Below, piece by piece: positions 57,284 to 64,000 of a DNA stretch of 64,000 nt. The notes under the pieces are model-generated. The model searched no databases, was not told the origin of the DNA, and saw only the letters and a list, made by a program, of their open reading frames with translations. Numbering within the stretch: the first letter of the stretch is position 1; every line of letters begins with the position of its first letter. Position numbers and translations under genes: made by a program. The stretch is from Oleiharenicola sp. (GTDB lineage Bacteria; Verrucomicrobiota; Verrucomicrobiia; Opitutales; Opitutaceae): NCBI GenBank assembly GCA_025363455.1, contig JANYDW010000016.1:1-64000 (forward strand), read 5' to 3'.

Positions 57284-60200
57284 CAGTTATGCCCTCCGTG
57301 TTCGCCGGCGGGTTTCTCCGCCTCATGGCCATGCGCGGCACCGTGCTCGGTGTGGCCGTTCTTTCTATTGTACTCGACGCGGCTGAGAGGGAGCGCGGAA
57401 TAGTCCGGCATGAGCGGGTTCGGGTTGCGGAGCTTGCCGAGGTAGGTGGTGCGCGGGCGGACGTTAAGGTAGCCGAGGACGGCGTAGTCGCGGTCCTGGC
57501 CCTTCAGCTTGGAAACCTGGCTTTCCGGATTCTTGATGTTGCCGAAGACAATGGCTTCGACCGGGCACACCTGCTGGCAGGCGGTCTTGATCGTGCCGTC
57601 GGGAATCTCGACGTCCCCGCTGGCGCCGGCCTTCCGCTTCTGGGCGATCTTGGCCTGTTGGACGCGCTGGACGCAATAGGTGCACTTCTCCATGACGCCG
57701 CGCATGCGCACGGTGACATCGGGGTTCTTCACCATCTTGACCAGCTCCGGCATCTCGTCCTGGTGGCCGAGCGGGCCCATGTAGAGGGCGTCGAGAGCGC
57801 GCTTGTTGAAGTCGAAGAAATTGAAGCGGCGGACCTTGTACGGACAGTTGTTCGCGCAATACCGGGTGCCGATGCAGCGGTTGTAGGCCATCACGTTGAT
57901 GCCTTCGTCATCGTGCACCGTTGCGTTGACCGGGCATACCGTCTCGCAGGGCGCGAGCTCGCAGTGCTGGCAGGTCATGGGCTGCATCGAAACCTGGGGG
58001 TCCTCGGGGAGGATCTTGTTGCCCTCGGCGCCGAAGGCTTCGGGGTCGGCCTGGCCGTCGGAATAGTAGCGGTCGAGGCGGATCCACTGCATCTCGCGGC
58101 CGCGGAGGACCTGTTCCTTGCCGACGATCGGGATGTTGTTCTCGGCCTGGCAGGCCACGATGCAGGCGTTGCAGCCGATGCAGGTGTTGAGGTCGATCGA
58201 CATGCCCCATTGGTGGATGCCGTCGAGGTTGGGCGTCTCGTAGAGGGAGTTGCCGCGGGGAGTCTCAGTGGCGCGGGCGATGGCGAGCTTGCTGCGCTCG
58301 GCGGCAGGCAGTGCAGCGAATTGCTCGGGCGTGTAGTCGCCGTAGACCGCCGGGGAGTGACCCTCCATGCCGATGCCGGTAACGAACGCGGGGTCGGACT
58401 TGTAGCTGTGCTCCCCCTCGTAGTTGGCCTCGCGCACAATGTCGCGACCTTCCATCGACCAGTGCTCCTGGGTGTTGGCGAGCTTCATGCGCGCACCGGT
58501 GTCGCGGAGAGTCGCGCCGGTGGCGAAGCCCATGGCGTCGGTCGTGCGGACCGGGTAGGCGCTGAAACCGGCGCCGGTCCCGATGTGGCCAGACTTGGTG
58601 CGGCCGTAGCCGAGCGGGAGAACAACGGTGTAATTGGCGAGACCCGGCTGGATGTGCACCGGGCCGGTGACTTTGCGGCCGTTGACGGTCACTTCGAAGA
58701 GGCGGGCGTTCTCCTTGCCTTGGTAAAACTCGGCTTCTTCCTTGCGCGCGACTTGCAGCAAGCTGCCGTGGGGGACGATGCCGAGGTCCTTGGCGAGGCG
58801 CGGGCTGACAAGAATGGCGTTGTCCCAGGCAATCTTCGTCATCGGGTCCGGGCACTCCTGCAGCCAGCCGTTGTTGGCGAAGCGGCCGTCGTCCATCTTG
58901 TGGTCCGTGGCGAAGCGGACCTCGAGGTTGGCAGCCGAAAGCGCAACCACTGACGGGTTCTTCGCAAAGGCCGAGCCGGAACGCGCCGGATCAAAGGCGA
59001 CGCTGACGACCGGGTAGGCCGAGCCCGCGAGCTGGCCATCGTGGAGGAACTTCTCAAACGCCTTCTTACCGTCACCGCTGGAAAGCTTGCCGATCGTGGT
59101 GAAGACCTGCACGTAGGCGTCGGGGGTCTCCTCGCCGGCCACGCGGGCCAGCAGCTCGACCTCGGACAGGCCGTTGAACAACGGCATGATCATCGGCTGC
59201 ACTGGCACGACTGTTCCGTCCACCGTGCGGGCGTCGCCCCACGACTCGAGATAGTGCGTCGCGGCGAGGTGCGTGCCCGACAGGGCGGAAGTCTCGTCTT
59301 GGTAGTAGCCGAAGCGGATGACCTCGGGCACGGACTTCAGTGACGCTCCGAACTCCAGATCGGCGGGCGCGTTGTAGGCCGGGTTGCCGTTAAGGATGAA
59401 AAGGGTCTTAACCGCGCCGCCTTTGATGGCGGTGGCAAGGGCGGCAATGGTCGAGGCGGCCGTAGGCTCGACGGCGGCGAAATCGATCGTCTTGCCGAGG
59501 TTGCCGAGGAAGGAATTGATCGCGTAAGCCAGCACATGAACCTGAACGGGCTGGTGGGCTCCGGCGACCACGAGGCTCTCCCCCTTGTGGGCGAGCAGGT
59601 CGTTCGCGCATTCCTCGATCCATTTGTCCTTGTTGGGAAAATCGAGGCCCGCGGTCAGCGAAGCGAACTTGTCCGTCCCGAGGACCTTGTTGGCGAGCGC
59701 GGCGGTGAGCGCCAACATGTGGCTGCTGGCAACGCGCAGGCGATGATCGGCCATGCTGCCGGTGAGGCTGAAGCCGCTCTCCGCCACGTACAGGCGGTTC
59801 ATCGGGTCTTCCGGCTTGGTTACGCGGCGACCCTTGGCGAACTCACGGGCGTAGTAGAGCGAGCCGGCCTCGGCGTGGAAGAAATCGGCGTCCAAGCTGA
59901 CGATGCGCTTGGCGGCGGCGAAACGGTAGAGCGGCTTGACGTTCTGACCGAAAGCGGCCTGCGCAGCGGCGACCGGCGGCTCGTCTTGCACGGGCTCGTA
60001 TTCCGCCCAGATGGCGCGAGGAAATTGCTTCTTCAGGTTCGCTACAAGGCGGGTGCGGGTGGGCGAGGCCGATTCATCGGCCAGGAAGGCGAGACCTTCG
60101 CCATTGCCGGCGTAGGTCTTGTGAATCTTCGCGAGCAGCTCGTTGACGTCGGCGATGTTGAGGGTCTTGGCGCCCGAGGTGTGGGTTGTGGCGCGCTCGG

Positions 60201-60651
60201 GATCGTAGAGATCGAGAACCGAGGCTTGGGCGAGCAGCGTGCTGGCGCCGCCATGCGGGAGGTAGCTGGGGTTGCCCTCGAGCTTCGTCGGGCGGCCCTG
60301 GTGCGTCTCAGCGAGCAGCGGGATGGCCGATTTACGCAGCGGCATCGCGGTGGCGAAATAGAGCGGCAGGCCGGGCACGGTGTATTCGACCGACTTGCCG
60401 TAGGGCAGGATGTGCTTCTCCGGGCGGCGACAGCCGGCGAGACCCAAGCCGCCAAGGGCGAACGAGGCCGCCATCAACCGCATGAACTGGCGACGATCGA
60501 CCCCGTCCATGACGGCGGCGCCCTCGGGGAACTCGCGGGCGAGATGCTCGCGGAAACCGGGCGTGTCGGCCAGCTCGTCGAGGCTCCGCCAGTATTTCGG
60601 GCCGGTTAGCTCGCGTTGCGCGGGGGCGGAATGATCAAATTTGCGTTTCAT
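57283..60651 (-). CDS. actB: Alternative complex III subunit ActB (Fe-S/molybdopterin-like)
   Basis: Tat-like [22 protein letters not shown]; ferredoxin motifs [44 protein letters not shown]. Confidence 0.95.
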   Translation of the reverse strand: MKRKFDHSAPAQRELTGPKYWRSLDELADTPGFREHLAREFPEGAAVMDGVDRRQFMRLMAASFALGGLGLAGCRRPEKHILPYGKSVEYTVPGLPLYFATAMPLRKSAIPLLAETHQGRPTKLEGNPSYLPHGGASTLLAQASVLDLYDPERATTHTSGAKTLNIADVNELLAKIHKTYAGNGEGLAFLADESASPTRTRLVANLKKQFPRAIWAEYEPVQDEPPVAAAQAAFGQNVKPLYRFAAAKRIVSLDADFFHAEAGSLYYAREFAKGRRVTKPEDPMNRLYVAESGFSLTGSMADHRLRVASSHMLALTAALANKVLGTDKFASLTAGLDFPNKDKWIEECANDLLAHKGESLVVAGAHQPVQVHVLAYAINSFLGNLGKTIDFAAVEPTAASTIAALATAIKGGAVKTLFILNGNPAYNAPADLEFGASLKSVPEVIRFGYYQDETSALSGTHLAATHYLESWGDARTVDGTVVPVQPMIMPLFNGLSEVELLARVAGEETPDAYVQVFTTIGKLSSGDGKKAFEKFLHDGQLAGSAYPVVSVAFDPARSGSAFAKNPSVVALSAANLEVRFATDHKMDDGRFANNGWLQECPDPMTKIAWDNAILVSPRLAKDLGIVPHGSLLQVARKEEAEFYQGKENARLFEVTVNGRKVTGPVHIQPGLANYTVVLPLGYGRTKSGHIGTGAGFSAYPVRTTDAMGFATGATLRDTGARMKLANTQEHWSMEGRDIVREANYEGEHSYKSDPAFVTGIGMEGHSPAVYGDYTPEQFAALPAAERSKLAIARATETPRGNSLYETPNLDGIHQWGMSIDLNTCIGCNACIVACQAENNIPIVGKEQVLRGREMQWIRLDRYYSDGQADPEAFGAEGNKILPEDPQVSMQPMTCQHCELAPCETVCPVNATVHDDEGINVMAYNRCIGTRYCANNCPYKVRRFNFFDFNKRALDALYMGPLGHQDEMPELVKMVKNPDVTVRMRGVMEKCTYCVQRVQQAKIAQKRKAGASGDVEIPDGTIKTACQQVCPVEAIVFGNIKNPESQVSKLKGQDRDYAVLGYLNVRPRTTYLGKLRNPNPLMPDYSALPLSRVEYNRKNGHTEHGAAHGHEAEKPAGEHGGHN

Positions 60652-61304
60652 CAGCGATGGCAGCCGGAGCAGCTGGTGGGCGGCATGACCTTCCAGTCAT
60701 GAATGAATTTCTTGGCGTCCTCAAGGCGGCCCTGCACAGCGAGGGTCGGGGAATCGAGATTAAAGACATCCTTCGGATCGCGGATGCGCTCGGCAGGATT
60801 ACGGTGGCAGTCGAGGCACCAGCTCATGCTGTGCGGCTTGTCCTGGCGGACGACCGTCATCTCGTTGACCTTGCCGTGGCACTCGACGCAGCTGACGCCG
60901 CGATTCACGTGTACGGAATGGTTGAAGTAGACGTAGTCGGGATTGGCGTGGATCTTGACCCACGGCACGGGATCACCGGTGCGGTAGCTCTCGCGCACGA
61001 TCTCCAGCAGCGGGCTCTGGATCTTGATCGCGCTGTGGCAATTCATGCAGGTCTGGGCGGCCGGCACGCTGGAGGTGGCTGATTTCTCGACCGAGGCGTG
61101 GCAATAGCGACAATCGATGCCCAACTGGCCCGCATGCAGGCTGTGTTCAAAGGGAACGGGCTGGACCGGCTGGTAGCCGACGCGCAGGTAGGCCGGCGTC
61201 GCGTAGTAGGTGATTCCAGCCGCCGCGACGCCACCGAGCACGCCAAGAAAGATCAGGATCTGCAGGGGCAGAGCATTGGCTGATTTCGGGAAGATCTTGG
61301 ACAT
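60651..61304 (-). CDS. actA: Alternative complex III subunit ActA (pentaheme cytochrome c)
   Basis: Five CxxCH motifs: CRYCH, CMNCH, CVECH, CLDCH, CSGCH. Confidence 0.93.
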   Translation of the reverse strand: MSKIFPKSANALPLQILIFLGVLGGVAAAGITYYATPAYLRVGYQPVQPVPFEHSLHAGQLGIDCRYCHASVEKSATSSVPAAQTCMNCHSAIKIQSPLLEIVRESYRTGDPVPWVKIHANPDYVYFNHSVHVNRGVSCVECHGKVNEMTVVRQDKPHSMSWCLDCHRNPAERIRDPKDVFNLDSPTLAVQGRLEDAKKFIHDWKVMPPTSCSGCHR

Positions 61305-61518
61305 GGAGGTGACTGACGGAATTCGCGCGAACGAGAGGGATCGGTAGGCGGGCCCTCAGGTTAAGCGAAGAATCCTAACTGGCAGGTGGTGTGCTGTGAA
61401 AATGCCCCCCGAGCAAAGAAGCCGTCCGGGCAATGTAAAACAAAATTTCCACCCAACCGTAAGCCGGAGACAATATTAACCCAACTGCGGAGCTGAATTT
61501 TACCGCTAATCCCGCGCG

Positions 61519-62190
61519 TCAGGCAATCCGCTCCAATTTCTCGTATCGATTCAGGCGTACACAATCGGCATAAAGATCCGCATCCTGCTCGTTCAAGGCC
61601 ATGATCGCCCGGCGGACCGCGGGATCAAGTTGGTAACACCCGGACAGTTTCTCGGGATTAACATTGTCCCGCCGCGAGGACGGGGCAGGGATGGCCAGCA
61701 ACTGGGCCATCAATCTCAGCGACGGCTCGAATTCCTCCACAATGCCAATGAAGAGGAAATCCTTCGGTTTCTTGCTGCCGAAGAAGCGGGTCATTTCGTT
61801 TCTCACCAAGGGCAGGGCCGCGTAATCGGTCAAAGACAGCTTTTTTTGATGCAACTCGTGACAAACGGGATGCTTGGGATCCGGGTCACGGAGCCGGTGG
61901 TGATAAGACGAAATAACCCTTTCAACGGGATCCCTCACCCAGGTGATCAATTCGGCGTGCGGGAATTTTCGGGTCAGTTGATCGGTTTGATAATGACCAT
62001 GCACGCAGGCGGCATCGGATGGCACTTCACCCAAGACTCGCCCCCAAGCATCGGTAATCTCCCAGTAGTGCAGCACAAATCCCGGTCCGAAATGTTCCTT
62101 CAGTATATTCCGGATACTGACGCCCGCAGTCTTGGGAATATGTATGCTGAGATATTGGCTACGAGTTGTTGAAGGGCCGGAGTTCATCAT
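61519..62190 (-). CDS. Sulfotransferase (Sulfotransfer_2-like)
   Basis: LSIHIPKTAGVSIRNILKEHFG (PAPS loop), TWVRDPVERVISSYHHR. Confidence 0.85.
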   Translation of the reverse strand: MMNSGPSTTRSQYLSIHIPKTAGVSIRNILKEHFGPGFVLHYWEITDAWGRVLGEVPSDAACVHGHYQTDQLTRKFPHAELITWVRDPVERVISSYHHRLRDPDPKHPVCHELHQKKLSLTDYAALPLVRNEMTRFFGSKKPKDFLFIGIVEEFEPSLRLMAQLLAIPAPSSRRDNVNPEKLSGCYQLDPAVRRAIMALNEQDADLYADCVRLNRYEKLERIA

Positions 62191-62305
62191 TAGTTAGAAT
62201 GACAATTGTTGATCACAAAACTGCTATTCGGTGGCCCAACCGAATAACAGCAGACGCCAGGCCAAAGCCTAGGTTACGACTTTGACCACTTGGTCTAACA
62301 ATTGT

Positions 62306-62848
62306 TCAATCCAACCGGTCGCGACAATACCCTTCCAACTCAATGAGTAGATCGTTAGCCAAACGCAGGTCGGTCGGCACTCGCAAATCATGTGCCGTTG
62401 GCGCCTCGAAAACTGAATCCATTCCTGTAAGCAGAGGCAATGTTCCCGCCGCCGACCGCTGGTAGAGACCCTTGGGATCCCGCTGCTGGCAAACCGCGAG
62501 CGAGGCATCCACCCAGACGAGATCGAGATGGTCTTGCCCCACGATTTCCCGCACGAGACTCCGCAAGGTCTCCCGGGGCGTGATGAAAGCAGCGACCACC
62601 ACCTGACCCTGCGCTGTCGCAAGTGCGGCTAGTTCCGCAGCCCGCCGGATATTTTCCCAACGGGCCTCGTCGGTAAATCCCAGATCACGGCACAGTCCGG
62701 CCCGCAAGGCATCCCCATCCAGCAGCAATACCGTCCGGCCCTGATTCCGCAATATTGCCGTCAAGCCCGTGGCAAGCGTGGTCTTACCCGCACCGCTCAG
62801 GCCAAAAAACCAGAATACATGACCCGGTCGCATAGGCTCAATTGACAA
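62306..62848 (-). CDS. cysC: Adenylylsulfate (APS) kinase
   Basis: VFWFFGLSGAGKTTLATGLTAIL, LLDGDALRAGLCRDLGFTDEARWENIRRAAE. Confidence 0.92.
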   Translation of the reverse strand: MSIEPMRPGHVFWFFGLSGAGKTTLATGLTAILRNQGRTVLLLDGDALRAGLCRDLGFTDEARWENIRRAAELAALATAQGQVVVAAFITPRETLRSLVREIVGQDHLDLVWVDASLAVCQQRDPKGLYQRSAAGTLPLLTGMDSVFEAPTAHDLRVPTDLRLANDLLIELEGYCRDRLD

Positions 62849-63539
62849 ATTCCCCGTCGCGCATCGGCTTGATCTCGTCGCAGCGGTTGGCGATGTCCGG
62901 ATTGTGGGTCACCAAAACCACCGCTTGGCCATTTTCCTTGGCCAACCGGGTCAAGAGGTCGAAAACTATGCCCGAATTCTTCGCATCGAGGTTCCCGGTC
63001 GGCTCGTCGGCGAGGATAATGGCCGGCTGGTTGGCCAGGGCGCGGGCGATGGCGACGCGCTGTTGTTCACCGCCGGAAAGCTGGGTGGCGAGGCGGTGCG
63101 TCTTGTCGCCCAAGCCGACGTCATTCAGCAGCGAGGCGGCGCGCGCTGCCATCTCGTCCTCGGCCAGCTTGCCCAGTTTCCGCATGGGCATCATCACGTT
63201 GTCGAGGGCGGAGAATTCCTGCATCAGGAAGTGGAACTGAAAGACAAATCCGATGTGCTCGCCCCGGGCCGCCGTGCGGTCGGAGTCACTGCTATTCGAC
63301 ATCAGCTGGTCGCGGATCCAGATGGAGCCGTCATCCGGCCGGTCGAGCAAGCCGAGGAGGTAAAGGGTCGTGCTCTTGCCACAGCCGGAAGGACCGACGA
63401 TTGCCGTGACATTGCCGCGCCGGGCCTCGAAGGACACGCCACGAAGCACGTGCACCCTCCCCTCCCCCTGACCGAGATAGCGGTGCAGATTGGTGCAGCG
63501 CAGGGCGATATCCGCGGTGCTATTTACCTTGGCGCTCAT
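62838..63539 (-). CDS. lolD: LolD-like ABC transporter ATP-binding protein
   Basis: [55 protein letters not shown]. Confidence 0.9.
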   Translation of the reverse strand: MSAKVNSTADIALRCTNLHRYLGQGEGRVHVLRGVSFEARRGNVTAIVGPSGCGKSTTLYLLGLLDRPDDGSIWIRDQLMSNSSDSDRTAARGEHIGFVFQFHFLMQEFSALDNVMMPMRKLGKLAEDEMAARAASLLNDVGLGDKTHRLATQLSGGEQQRVAIARALANQPAIILADEPTGNLDAKNSGIVFDLLTRLAKENGQAVVLVTHNPDIANRCDEIKPMRDGEFVN

Positions 63540-64000
63540 TGCGACGTCCCCCGGATGATGTCACCCGGCTCGAGGCGCGCGGCTCGGCGGGCGGGGATTA
63601 TCGCCGCCGTCATGACCACCACACCGGCGGTGATCGTGCCAACGACATAATGCCAGATGGACCAGTGGACTTGGAAATTGTCGGCCGAGAAAATGCCCCT
63701 GAGGTGGATCGGGTACTTCGACACGCCATAGGTAACGCCGGCACCCAGCAACCAACCGCCAACAGTGCCTATGACCAGAACGATCGCACCAAGCCAGATG
63801 AAGATCCGGGCAATATCCTGCCGGGTGTAGCCCATGGATCGCAAGATCGCGATCTCCTTGGTTTTCTCGATGACGATCATCGCGAGCGTGTTGAACATGC
63901 CGAGGCCCGAGATCAAGATGATGGTCGAGACGGTTAACGCCGCAGAAATCTGCAGGGCGTGGAAAGCTTCCAACCAGCTCACCTCCCGCTCCTGCCAGCT
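63536..64000 (-). CDS. LolC/E-like ABC transporter permease, truncated by window end
   Basis: SALTVSTIILISGLGMFNTLAMIVIEKTKEIAILRSMGYTRQDIARIFIWLGAI; N-terminus lies beyond 64000. Confidence 0.9.
   Translation of the reverse strand, partial: SWQEREVSWLEAFHALQISAALTVSTIILISGLGMFNTLAMIVIEKTKEIAILRSMGYTRQDIARIFIWLGAIVLVIGTVGGWLLGAGVTYGVSKYPIHLRGIFSADNFQVHWSIWHYVVGTITAGVVVMTAAIIPARRAARLEPGDIIRGTSQ

Noticed and set aside
57289-58953. 554-aa + strand ORF opposite actB
   Set aside because: Antisense shadow; no motifs, while actB has multiple diagnostic motifs.
1-64000. CRISPR arrays, rRNA and tRNA genes
   Set aside because: No regularly spaced direct repeats and no recognisable rRNA or tRNA sequence; not exhaustively computed.

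Overview
64 kb of high-GC chromosome, probably from a Verrucomicrobia/Opitutaceae-like bacterium (inferred from gene content and order only; no search was run). Left to right: (i) about 3 kb of accessory DNA with a radC 3' remnant, an AbiEi/AbiEii type IV toxin-antitoxin pair and an ImmA/IrrE-like metallopeptidase whose ORF is fused in frame to the first ~48 codons of flgJ; (ii) a flagellar block (flgI, flgH, flgA, flgG, flgF, motB, motA, a FlgM-like protein, a lipoprotein, fliD, two flagellins) with good matches to sigma-28 promoters; (iii) a glycan-modification island (multidomain glycosyltransferases, pyruvyltransferase, CgeB-like proteins, one copy interrupted by TGA); (iv) a small HTH gene bracketed by palindromes; (v) a tandem duplication of a four-gene MacAB-like efflux operon; (vi) PpgK, SlyD, and a YbbP/YbbA/TesA locus with a GxxExxY gene between permease and ATPase; (vii) an outer-membrane protein / cupredoxin / class III cyclase cluster; (viii) an alternative complex III operon (actA-F) followed by a cbb3-like module whose subunit I appears to lack the heme and most CuB histidine ligands; (ix) a sulfotransferase, an APS kinase and a Lol-type ABC transporter cut by the window end. 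Intergenic regions carry many palindromic repeat families, including a two-copy multi-hairpin element of about 200 bp and a repeat that encodes the signal peptides of FlgI and FlgA. No rRNA, tRNA or CRISPR was recognised.
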